A DNA stretch of 64,000 nt. Source: DASXAI01 sp963728985 (lineage in GTDB: Bacteria > Actinomycetota > Acidimicrobiia > Acidimicrobiales > Ilumatobacteraceae). Where the stretch lies: NCBI GenBank assembly GCA_963728985.1, contig CAVSME010000009.1, positions 558,001-622,000 on the forward strand, in the 5' to 3' direction. The notes under the pieces were generated by a model, which did no database searches, had not been told where the DNA came from, and saw only the letters and a program-made list of their open reading frames with translations. Shown one piece after another: positions 41,895 to 49,071 of this stretch (the stretch's first letter is position 1; the number at the start of each line of letters is the position of its first letter). Position numbers and translations under genes: made by a program.

Positions 41895-42142
41895 ACGCGA
41901 CCGAACTCCGAACCATCGTCGACAACGCCATCCGGAAGGTCGCACCAGACATCGACCCGGGCGCCCTGAGGCCGGGCACTGACCTGCGGGAGGACCTCGA
42001 GATCGACTCGATGGACTTCCTCAACCTCATGGACGAGCTTCACGCCCGCCTCGGTGTGGACATTCCCGAACACGACTACCCGTCGGTCACCACGATCGAT
42101 GGCTGCGTGAACTACCTCCTGGCCCAGCTGGACGCGAGGTAG
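41891..42142 (+). CDS. Acyl carrier protein
   Basis: An 83-residue acyl carrier protein: DLREDLEIDSMDFLNLMDEL contains the DSM motif whose serine takes the phosphopantetheine arm, followed by LGVDIPEHDYPSV. GTG at 41891 overlaps the E2 stop as GTGA, so it is translated with the 2-oxo-acid dehydrogenase genes. An ACP inside such an operon is unusual. It may serve lipoyl synthesis or carry an acyl group, but this is speculation. Confidence 0.88.
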   Translation: MNATELRTIVDNAIRKVAPDIDPGALRPGTDLREDLEIDSMDFLNLMDELHARLGVDIPEHDYPSVTTIDGCVNYLLAQLDAR

Positions 42143-42153
42143 GTCAGCGTCGT

Positions 42154-42549
42154 TCACGACGACGTCTCGTCGACGAGGACGGCGAAGAGATCCCGCATCG
42201 AGAGGACGCCGACCACATCGGGTCCGTCGACGACCGCAAGGTGGCGCACACCGGCGCGACGCATCTGCCGAGCGGCATCGATGATGGTTGTCGCCGGCGC
42301 CACGGCCAGCACGTCGGGCGTCATGACGTCGACGCCCCAGAGCTGGTCGGGGTCGCCACCGCTGGCGAGCGCGGCAACGATGTCCCGCTCGGACACGACG
42401 CCGACACCGTCACCGGTTCGGACGAGGGCCACGCCAACCTCATAGCGCTCGAGCACGTTGGCGACGTCCCGCAACGTCATGCGGCCGCCCACCGAGATGG
42501 GCTCCGCCCAGTCGATGCCGGCGATCGGATCAGTTCGGGTGAGACGCAT
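42154..42549 (-). CDS. CBS-pair protein
   Basis: A 131-residue protein with two CBS domains: about 12-65 (SVGGRMTLRDVANVLERYEV, VGVVSERDIVAAL) and 75-125 (VMTPDVLAVAPATTIIDAAR, GVLSMRDLFAVL). CBS pairs bind adenosine nucleotides or SAM. It is convergent with the acyl carrier protein gene (11 nt apart) and has its own box at the standard distance. The ATG at 42549 lies 6 nt after CATCCT. Confidence 0.88.
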   Translation of the reverse strand: MRLTRTDPIAGIDWAEPISVGGRMTLRDVANVLERYEVGVALVRTGDGVGVVSERDIVAALASGGDPDQLWGVDVMTPDVLAVAPATTIIDAARQMRRAGVRHLAVVDGPDVVGVLSMRDLFAVLVDETSS

Positions 42550-42584
42550 GGCCCCAGGATGCGCCGACATCGCCGGTGCGCCCA

Positions 42585-42598
42585 GGGACCTTGGTCTC
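42585..42598. promoter_or_regulatory. Bidirectional DevR-type box
   Basis: GGGACCTTGGTCTC (13 of 14). A hexamer sits 23 nt away on both sides: CATCCT (42561-42556, minus) for the CBS gene and CATGCT (42622-42627, plus) for the DUF1918 gene. One box therefore seems to drive both. Confidence 0.88.
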
Positions 42599-42670
42599 TG
42601 GTGACGTTTCCTGGTGTCCCCCATGCTGAACGGTGCATCTACGGCCAGACCCACACTCAAGGAGGGCAGC

Positions 42671-42880
42671 ATGCACGCTGACATTGGCGACCAGATCCGC
42701 GTCCACAGTCATCATCCCGGCGAGCTCGACCGTTGCGGCGAGATCGTCGCAACGCGGGGGCCTGACGGCACACCACCATTCGTCGTGCGGTGGGACGACA
42801 GCGATCACGAGGTCCTGTTCTTCCCCGGCACCGACGCCTCCATCGATCACCTCGCCACGCAGGGACGGAGCGACGGATGA
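42671..42880 (+). CDS. DUF1918 protein
   Basis: A 69-residue DUF1918 protein: GDQIRVHSHHPGELDRCGEI and the ending VVRWDDSDHEVLFFPGTDAS are the family core, a small beta-barrel-like fold with unknown role. Rv0569 of M. tuberculosis, in the DosR regulon, is a member. The ATG at 42671 has GGAGGGCAGC upstream. Its stop overlaps the next ATG (42877-42880). Confidence 0.87.
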   Translation: MHADIGDQIRVHSHHPGELDRCGEIVATRGPDGTPPFVVRWDDSDHEVLFFPGTDASIDHLATQGRSDG

Positions 42881-43323
42881 ACGTCCGCGACCTCACCGCC
42901 AAGCCGCCCGTGACGATGCCCGCCGACGGCACCGTCGAGGCGGCCGCCAACCTCATGGATCAGCACGCCGTTGGCACCGTCATCATCGTCGACGGCGGCC
43001 GGCCGGTCGGCATCGTCACCGACCGCGACCTCGTTGTCCGTGGGATGGCCCGACGCATTCCACCCGATGCGCGGATCGACAGCGTCATGTCGACCGGCAT
43101 CGTCGCCATCGATGCCACCGCCGACGTCAACCAGGCCATCGCCGTGTTCAACACCCACGCGTTCCGGCGGTTGCCCGTCGTCGACGGCGCCCACATCATC
43201 GGGATGATCACCGTCGACGACCTGGTCGTGGCCTTCAGCCGGACGTTGGCCGAGCTCACCACGGGCATCACCGCGCAGCTCCTCTTCGGTCACCCCGAGC
43301 CGAGGCCCCCCGTACCGGCCTGA
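42877..43323 (+). CDS. CBS-pair protein (Hrp1-like)
   Basis: A 148-residue protein of two CBS domains: VEAAANLMDQHAVGTVIIVD with GIVTDRDLVVRGMARR, and VNQAIAVFNTHAFRRLPVVD with GMITVDDLVVAF, plus a C-terminal tail. It is close in layout to the gene at 2018 and to M. tuberculosis Hrp1 (Rv2626c). It is translated with the DUF1918 protein through an ATGA overlap. Confidence 0.9.
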   Translation: MNVRDLTAKPPVTMPADGTVEAAANLMDQHAVGTVIIVDGGRPVGIVTDRDLVVRGMARRIPPDARIDSVMSTGIVAIDATADVNQAIAVFNTHAFRRLPVVDGAHIIGMITVDDLVVAFSRTLAELTTGITAQLLFGHPEPRPPVPA

Positions 43324-43361
43324 GCGACGCGTCGAACCCGTCACGCGTCGTCCGTGCTCCC

Positions 43362-43375
43362 GGGACGTTCGTCCC
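43362..43375 (+). promoter_or_regulatory. DevR-type box upstream of the LPxTG gene
   Basis: GGGACGTTCGTCCC, itself a palindrome, 12 of 14 against the consensus, 59 nt upstream of the ATG at 43434. No hexamer fits at 23 nt. This is the rightmost box in the window. Confidence 0.68.
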
Positions 43376-43433
43376 GCCGACGCACGGACCTTCACCGGTG
43401 TCCCGGCCGAAGCTCCGGGATCACGCTGGAATC

Positions 43434-43925
43434 ATGAAGAGCACCCACGCACGGAATCGACAGGGACGGCCTCCGGGTCTGGCGGCCATCGCCGGTCTCG
43501 GTCTGGCCGCGGGCATCATCCTCGGGACGGCCCAGATCAGCTCGGCCGGTCCTTCGTGCCCGGCCTCGGCCAACATCCCGGCCTGCCCAGCCTCGACGAC
43601 GACAGCGGTGCCATCGACGACCATCGCGCCGACCACGCTCCCGCCGACAACTGTCACTCCGACGACCGCGGCCCCGAGCACCTCGGCCCCGGAGACCGTC
43701 GCTCCGCCCACAGTGGCACCCACGACGGCGTCGCCGACAACGGTCGCTGAGAGCACCTCGGCTCCCGCGACGTCCACGTTCGTGAGCGTGCTGTCGGAGA
43801 CGGCGCTCCCGTCGACCGGCTCCTCGCCTGTCCCGCTCATCGCCGTCTCGATCCTGGTCGCGCTGGGCGGCGCCGGTGCCATCGTCGTCACCCGGCGGCG
43901 GGACACCCCGCCCGAGCAGCCCTGA
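43434..43925 (+). CDS. LPxTG-anchored, Thr/Pro-rich surface protein
   Basis: A 163-residue protein: a signal peptide (LAAIAGLGLAAGIILGTAQI, likely cleaved after SSA), a short cysteine-bearing segment (CPASANIPACPAS), a ~75-residue low-complexity stretch of repeated T/P/A/S units (PTT-A-P-T-V), then LPSTG, a hydrophobic anchor and an RRR tail. That is the sortase pattern for covalent cell-wall attachment. The Thr-rich stretch is a likely mannosylation target. No sortase gene is nearby. It appears to be the first gene of a small-membrane-protein operon. Confidence 0.85.
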   Translation: MKSTHARNRQGRPPGLAAIAGLGLAAGIILGTAQISSAGPSCPASANIPACPASTTTAVPSTTIAPTTLPPTTVTPTTAAPSTSAPETVAPPTVAPTTASPTTVAESTSAPATSTFVSVLSETALPSTGSSPVPLIAVSILVALGGAGAIVVTRRRDTPPEQP

Positions 43926-43956
43926 GCCCGACGGGCGAGAAGGAAGGACCACGGGC

Positions 43957-44280
43957 ATGGTCACCATCCACGAACCGGATCACGACGCACCGACGGTCGC
44001 TCCGACCGAGCGAGCCGCCGCTGGCAAGCACATCGAAGCCCGGCGGACCTTCGCCGCCCACGTCGTCGCCTATCTGGTCGTGAACGGCTTCCTGGTCTTC
44101 CTGTGGGCCTTCACGACGGCCGGCTACTTCTGGCCCGGCTGGGTGATGGCCGGGTGGGCGGCCGTGCTCCTGCTCCACGCGTGGGACTCGTTCGTCCGCC
44201 GGCTCGTCAGCGAGGACAACGTCGACCTCCCCCTGCCGGCACGGCGGATGACCGCGACCCGCCGAGGAGGTGCACGATGA
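43957..44280 (+). CDS. 2TM-domain protein
   Basis: A 107-residue protein with two close TM helices: AAHVVAYLVVNGFLVFLWAF and GYFWPGWVMAGWAAVLLLHA, followed by WDSFVRRLVS, the usual 2TM-domain signature found at the N-terminus of some kinases and as a stand-alone protein. Role unknown. AAGGAAGGA lies upstream of the ATG. ATGA overlap with the next gene. Confidence 0.82.
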   Translation: MVTIHEPDHDAPTVAPTERAAAGKHIEARRTFAAHVVAYLVVNGFLVFLWAFTTAGYFWPGWVMAGWAAVLLLHAWDSFVRRLVSEDNVDLPLPARRMTATRRGGAR

Positions 44281-44732
44281 GCTGGCGACGCCGTCGCAAG
44301 GACTCCGACGGTGGCTCCGGTAAGAGCGCCTCCCGCGCCATCACCTCTGCCGTCGGCGACGAATGCGAGGCCTTCCTGTCCGGCCAGTTCGCGCTGCACC
44401 TGATGGCGACCGGTCAGCTCGTGCCGACCTGGATCGGTCTCAATCGCCTCGCTCACGGCAGCGTCGACGACGTGATCGCCCTCAGTAGCCGTCCGGGCGG
44501 CAATCTGGCCACGACGGAGTCGTCGGCGGCGATCGCCTATCTCGCTGACATGGTCCTCGATCTCGCCGGCGATGAACCACGCCGGCTCCAGGCGCTGCAA
44601 CGCGACGTTCTCATCCAAGCGGAGCTCGACCTCGCGGCCGACTGGTTCCGGCGCCGCGAACCATCAGAGATCATCAGCACCGTTCTGGCGAAGCTGGAAG
44701 GGCGGAGCAGTGATGGCACGACACGACACTGA
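44277..44732 (+). CDS. Hypothetical protein
   Basis: A 151-residue protein without recognisable family. The N-terminus is strongly basic (MSWRRRRKDSD), the body mostly helical with FLSGQFALHLMATGQLVPTW and a charged C-terminal half; no TM segment is strong. It overlaps the 2TM gene as ATGA, so the two proteins are made together. It could be a cytoplasmic partner of that membrane protein. Confidence 0.65.
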   Translation: MSWRRRRKDSDGGSGKSASRAITSAVGDECEAFLSGQFALHLMATGQLVPTWIGLNRLAHGSVDDVIALSSRPGGNLATTESSAAIAYLADMVLDLAGDEPRRLQALQRDVLIQAELDLAADWFRRREPSEIISTVLAKLEGRSSDGTTRH

Positions 44733-44748
44733 CCGGAAAGGAGCCGAC

Positions 44749-45246
44749 ATGGATGTGGGTACCCACCCCCAGGCCAAAGCGGTGGTAGGCGTCGATCCCA
44801 GCCAGCTCAGCGCCAGCGATCGCCCCCCCAAGGCAGCCCGACGGTCGGGCTACGTGATCGCCATCATCATGAACGGCGGCATGCTCTGGGTGGTCCACCA
44901 GCTGCTCGACTGGACATGGCCCCGCTTCCTCACCGACGAGTTCGCCGACACGCTGCCTCTGCTGTCGATCTCGTTCATCGCCAGCATGATCGTCAACACC
45001 TGCTTCCTGTACCGCGACGGGGGATGGTTCCGGGCGTTGGCCGACCTGGTCACCGCGGGGGTCGGGCTGGCTGTCGCCGTGCAGATGTGGGTTGTCTTCC
45101 CGTTTGACTTCGCCAGCTACGACCACGACTGGTCGTGGCTCATCCGCGTCGGTCTCGCCATCGGCATCGTCGCTACCGCCCTCGCCGCCATCGTGAACAC
45201 CATCAAGCTGATCTGGCGAACCGTGGGGGCACCTTCACCGCCGTGA
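44749..45246 (+). CDS. Four-TM membrane protein of unknown function
   Basis: A 165-residue protein with four hydrophobic segments (AIIMNGGMLWVVHQLL, LLSISFIASMIVNTCFL, LVTAGVGLAVAVQMWVVF and VGLAIGIVATALAAIVNTI) and a polar N-terminus of about 35 residues. GAAAGGAGCCGAC precedes the ATG. It ends the operon and overlaps the convergent RNase Z gene by 44 nt at the 3' end. No family recognised. Confidence 0.72.
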   Translation: MDVGTHPQAKAVVGVDPSQLSASDRPPKAARRSGYVIAIIMNGGMLWVVHQLLDWTWPRFLTDEFADTLPLLSISFIASMIVNTCFLYRDGGWFRALADLVTAGVGLAVAVQMWVVFPFDFASYDHDWSWLIRVGLAIGIVATALAAIVNTIKLIWRTVGAPSPP

Positions 45247-46204
45247 GGTCGCGAGCCGCCACGACGGCAGGGAACACCTCGCTGGCATCGACCGCGAATC
45301 TCGTCTCGTCGGCGTGGCGCTGAGAGAAATGGGTGAGCACCAGCGCCCGGGCGCCCGCTTCGGCGGCAATCCACGCGGCCTGCCGCGCCGTCAAGTGCCG
45401 GTGCTGCTCGGCTAGTTCGAGCTCGTCGTCGAGATAGGTCGACTCGCAGACGAGCAGGTCGGCGGCCCGAGCCAGGGAGACCGCCGCATCGCAGGTCCCC
45501 GTGTCCATCACGAAGGCGAACGCTTGTCCTGGGCGCACCTCACTGACCTCCTCCCGCGACACGAGAGTGCCGTCGACGTCGAGCCATCCTCTCTCGACCA
45601 GACGGCCGAGGTGGCGGTGGTCGATCCCTCGCGCGTCGGCCAGGGCGGGAAGAATGTGACGCCGCGCCGGCGTCTCCACCCGCCAGCCGAGGGCGTCGAT
45701 GGTGTGATGCAGTGGCTCGGCCTCTAGGCGAAACCCGTCGACGTCGTGCACCGAACGCTCCAGGGGCAACGGATGCAGGCGCACGTGCGGCCAGGCTACG
45801 AACGCAGCGACCCGGCGCAACCTGTCGACGTAGGTCGAACCGCTCGCCGGAAAGTACACGTCGACCGGCTGCTCGCGCTGATCGAGTGCGAAGCGCGCCA
45901 GCACGCCCGGCAGCCCCAGGCAGTGGTCGCCGTGGAAGTGGGTGATGCAGATCTCGGTGATCGAGCTTGACCCGATCCCAGCGCGAAGCAACTGCCGTTG
46001 GGTTCCCTCGCCCGGATCGAACAGGATGCAACGGCCATCCCACCGCAGCAGGTAACCGTTGTGGTTGCGGTCACGGGTCGGGACCTGGGCGGATGTCCCC
46101 AGGACGATGAGCTCTCGAGACGCCGGGCGACGATCGGCGTCGAGAGGTTCCACGGCGAGCGGGGCCACAGTCACTCTCCTACCGCACAAGATGGAGGCCG
46201 CCAT
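45203..46204 (-). CDS. rnz: Ribonuclease Z
   Basis: A 333-residue metallo-beta-lactamase-fold tRNA 3'-processing nuclease. LIVLGTSAQVPTRDRNHNGY, the zinc motif THFHGDHCLGLPG, FVMDTGTCDAA and LTHFSQRH are all present. It cuts 3' trailers from tRNA precursors. The canonical start is near ELIVLGTSAQ, so about 30 N-terminal residues are extra; a later start is possible, but the ATG at 46204 keeps the longest frame. This gene marks the right border of the regulon; no box precedes it. Confidence 0.9.
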   Translation of the reverse strand: MAASILCGRRVTVAPLAVEPLDADRRPASRELIVLGTSAQVPTRDRNHNGYLLRWDGRCILFDPGEGTQRQLLRAGIGSSSITEICITHFHGDHCLGLPGVLARFALDQREQPVDVYFPASGSTYVDRLRRVAAFVAWPHVRLHPLPLERSVHDVDGFRLEAEPLHHTIDALGWRVETPARRHILPALADARGIDHRHLGRLVERGWLDVDGTLVSREEVSEVRPGQAFAFVMDTGTCDAAVSLARAADLLVCESTYLDDELELAEQHRHLTARQAAWIAAEAGARALVLTHFSQRHADETRFAVDASEVFPAVVAARDLTAVKVPPRFARSA

Positions 46205-46377
46205 CGGGCGCCGCGGACCATGATGTCAAACCCTCCCGCCGAGCCTTCATCACCGATCCGCGACGGGTCCATGACTGCGTCGCGATTGTCGACCATCGCT
46301 GCACCGTAGGACGTTCAGGCAGCATGGGGTCGCCTGAAACATTGACAGTTGTCGATGGAATAGTCATGGTGACAGCC

Positions 46378-47267
46378 ATGCTGGCCACGGCGCCGACCGA
46401 CGTTCGGGGTAGGGAGCTACCGGCGGCGGTGGCCGTGCTGTGCGTCACCGAGATCACGAGCTGGGGAGTGCTCTACTTCGTCGCCGCTGCGCCCACCTTC
46501 GCCGTATTCGTCTGGCCTGGCTGGTCGCCGGGGCGGCGATGGCCGCGGTCCTCTACCAGCCGGCCTTCGCCGCCCTGACCCGCTGGTACGGCGATCGGGG
46601 TGTCCGGGCATTGTCCTCCTTGCCGTCGTCACGATCCCCTGCATCTCTGGGGGCTGCGACCGCCATGGCCGGCCCGGGGCCGCTCGCTCATCCCACCAGC
46701 CACCTGGAGGTCTCGTCGGTCCTCCGCACCAGCGCCTTCCGCTTCCTCGCTGCCTCGTTCGCAATCGCCGCGTTCGCGTCGTTCGCCGTCGTGTTCAACA
46801 TCGTGCCCCTCCTCACGAGCCGCGGCCTGTCGACGGAGCTGGCGGCGCTGGCGCTCGGCCTCGGTGGCGTCGGCCAGGTCGACGGGCGGCTGGCCTACCG
46901 CCGACTCGCCACCAGCACGGGCGTCCGCGGTCGAGCCGTAGCGCTGTTGGCAGGTGAGGGGGTGAGCATCGCCGCCCTGGCGATCGTGCCCGGTCCCGCT
47001 GGTGCCCTGATCGCCCTGACGCTCGTGGTGGGCGCCATCCGGGGGATGTTCACCCTCCTGCAGGCAACGGCGATCACCGATCGCTGGGGCGCTGACCACT
47101 ATGGCTCGCTCAGCGGGGTACTCGCCGTGCCGGTCACGACGGCGATTGCGGTCAGGCCGTGGGCGGCCGCTGCCGTCGCCAGCGCCCTTGGCAGCTATCC
47201 AGCGTCGATCGGCGTGTTCGCTGCGCTGTGCTTCGTCGCCGCCGGACTGGCCTGGTTCAGTCGCTGA
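46378..47267 (+). pseudogene. Degraded MFS transporter gene
   Basis: The start (VTEITSWGVLYF) is in one frame, then the frame changes near 46510 and continues as LVAGAAMAAVLYQPAFAALT, followed by the second half of a 12-TM transporter (AFRFLAASFAIAAFASFAVV, GVLAVPVTTAIA). Several hundred bases of the first half are missing. The remaining part is too short (about 295 residues) for a complete MFS protein. Confidence 0.75.
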
Positions 47268-47304
47268 GGACGGGCCTCGCCGCCCACACCATCCGGCCGG
47301 AGGT

Positions 47305-47937
47305 TCAGAGCTCGTCGATGAGGTGACGGACCCGCTGGCCGATGTCGTCGCGGATGCGGCGGACGGTGGCGACATCGGCGCCGGCAGGGTCGGCCACCTC
47401 CCAGTCCTCGTACTTCTTGCCGGGGAAGATCGGACACGCGTCGCCGCACCCCATCGTGACGACGACGTCGGCGGCCTGCACGATCTCGTCCGTCCAGGGC
47501 TTGGGGTACTCGCTGCGGATGTCAATGCCGACCTCGGCCATGGCGTCGATCGCGGCCGGGTTGACTTCACTGTCGGGCATCGATCCGCCCGAGTAGACGC
47601 TGACGCGGTCGCCGGCCAGGCGCTTCAGCCACGCCGCCGCCATCTGGGAGCGGCCGGCGTTGTGGACGCACAGGAAAAGCACCGACGGGACGGTCGTCTC
47701 AATCTTGCCTTCGACCTTGGCCAGCGCCTTGAGGCGGTCGCGGGTGAAGCGCTCGACAAAGATGGGCACGAACGTCGTGACCTTCGCCGTGCCGAGCAAC
47801 TGATCGAGGCTGTCGGCGATGAACCGCTCGATGGTCTCGGCGGCGAAGATGCCGGCGAACTCGCTCCCGAGCCGGCCCGTCGCCGTCTTCACCAGGTTGC
47901 GCTGGGCCAGCGTGAGAGCGCTGACATCGGTGGTCAT
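47305..47937 (-). CDS. arsC: Arsenate reductase with N-terminal helical domain
   Basis: A 210-residue protein. Residues 1-75 form a helical bundle (LAQRNLVKTATGRLGSEFAG) found before arsenate reductases in actinobacteria. Residues 80-210 are a low-molecular-weight phosphatase-like ArsC: FLCVHNAGRSQMAAAWL (C-x5-R-S loop) and VVTMGCGDACPIFPGKKYED with the extra cysteines used for redox turnover. It reduces As(V) to As(III). Its ATG overlaps the upstream arsC stop. It is the last gene of the ars operon. Confidence 0.9.
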   Translation of the reverse strand: MTTDVSALTLAQRNLVKTATGRLGSEFAGIFAAETIERFIADSLDQLLGTAKVTTFVPIFVERFTRDRLKALAKVEGKIETTVPSVLFLCVHNAGRSQMAAAWLKRLAGDRVSVYSGGSMPDSEVNPAAIDAMAEVGIDIRSEYPKPWTDEIVQAADVVVTMGCGDACPIFPGKKYEDWEVADPAGADVATVRRIRDDIGQRVRHLIDEL

Positions 47938-48359
47938 GCCGCACCTTCCCTGTTCGTGAGCTCGTCGAGGAGCTCGAGGACGCAGCGGTCGATTTGGTCG
48001 CGGATGGCCCGAATCTCGGCGAGCGTCTTGCCGGCCGGGTCGTCCAGGGCCCAGTCCTCGTAGCGGATACCGGGGAAGTAGGGGCACGTGTCGCCGCAGC
48101 CCATGGTGACGACGAGGTCCGAGGCCTTCACGGCGGCCTCGGTGAGGGATTTGGGAATGGCGCCCGCCGCAAGGAGATCGATGCCCACCTCCTCCATCGC
48201 CTCCACGACGGTGGGGTTGATGGTGTCGGCCGGGGCGGTGCCGGCCGAGCGGACGACGACCCGGCCCTTGGCGTGGTGGTCGAGCAGCGCGGCGGCCATC
48301 TGGGAGCGGCCGGCGTTGTGGACGCACACGAACAGGACCTCGGGAATGTGGTCAGGCAT
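47934..48359 (-). CDS. arsC: Arsenate reductase
   Basis: A 141-residue ArsC: LFVCVHNAGRSQMAAALLDH with the catalytic cysteine loop, and VVTMGCGDTCPYFPGIRYED. The two ArsC proteins are similar but not identical, so this is a duplication. Its start overlaps the aquaporin stop (48352-48359). Confidence 0.92.
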   Translation of the reverse strand: MPDHIPEVLFVCVHNAGRSQMAAALLDHHAKGRVVVRSAGTAPADTINPTVVEAMEEVGIDLLAAGAIPKSLTEAAVKASDLVVTMGCGDTCPYFPGIRYEDWALDDPAGKTLAEIRAIRDQIDRCVLELLDELTNREGAA

Positions 48360-49071
48360 CGGTGACCTCTCGCGGGTAGAGGAAACGGATCAGCACCAGA
48401 GCCACGACGGCGCCGATGAGTTGCATGAGGATGAACATGGGTGCCGACGAAGGCTTGATGCCGGCGAAGCTGTCTGACAGCGTGCGGGCGATGGTGACGG
48501 CCGGGTTGGCGAAGCTGGTCGACGAGGTGAAGAAGTAGGCGCCGCCGATCCACACGCCGACGGCGACGGCCACGACGTTGGCCCTACCCGTGCGGACACA
48601 GCCGTGGATGACGAGGAGGAGGCCGGCGGTGGCCACCACCTCCGAGAGCCACAACGCGCCGGATGATCGTGACTTGGTCGACACGTCGATGGCGGGCAGC
48701 TCGAACATGAGGTTGGCCACGACCGCGCCGAGGCAGCCACCGGCGATCTGGGCGACGATGTAGAGGCCGGTCTCGCGGGTGCCGATGGCACCGAAGGCGC
48801 GGTCGATCAGGGTGACGACGGGGTTGAAGTGAGCGCCCGAGACGGCGCCGAACATCCAGATGAGCCCGACCAGGGCGCCGGCGGTGGCGGCGGCGTTCTC
48901 CAGCAGCTCGAGTCCAATGTCGTTGGGCGACAGGCGGCTGGCCATGATCCCCGAGCCGATGACAGCGATGATCAGGAGGCCAGTTCCGAGGGCCTCGGCT
49001 ACGAGGCGACGGGCGAGGTCGAGCTGTAGTCCGCCGGTGCCGGTTTCGACTTGTCGGTCCAGCTTGCTCAT
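48352..49071 (-). CDS. Aquaglyceroporin-type channel for arsenite (AqpS-like)
   Basis: A 239-residue MIP-family channel with six TM segments and two half-helices, GAHFNPVVTLIDRA (NPV) and TSFANPAVTIARTL (NPA). In Sinorhizobium meliloti a similar channel, AqpS, replaces the arsenite pump: arsenite made by ArsC leaves the cell through it. The same logic is suggested here by its position between arsR and arsC and by the lack of ArsB or Acr3 in the window. Confidence 0.88.
   Translation of the reverse strand: MSKLDRQVETGTGGLQLDLARRLVAEALGTGLLIIAVIGSGIMASRLSPNDIGLELLENAAATAGALVGLIWMFGAVSGAHFNPVVTLIDRAFGAIGTRETGLYIVAQIAGGCLGAVVANLMFELPAIDVSTKSRSSGALWLSEVVATAGLLLVIHGCVRTGRANVVAVAVGVWIGGAYFFTSSTSFANPAVTIARTLSDSFAGIKPSSAPMFILMQLIGAVVALVLIRFLYPREVTDA

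Noticed and set aside
46082..46096. GGGACCTGGGCGG inside the RNase Z gene
   Set aside because: Only the left half matches and it is deep in a coding region with no start behind it.
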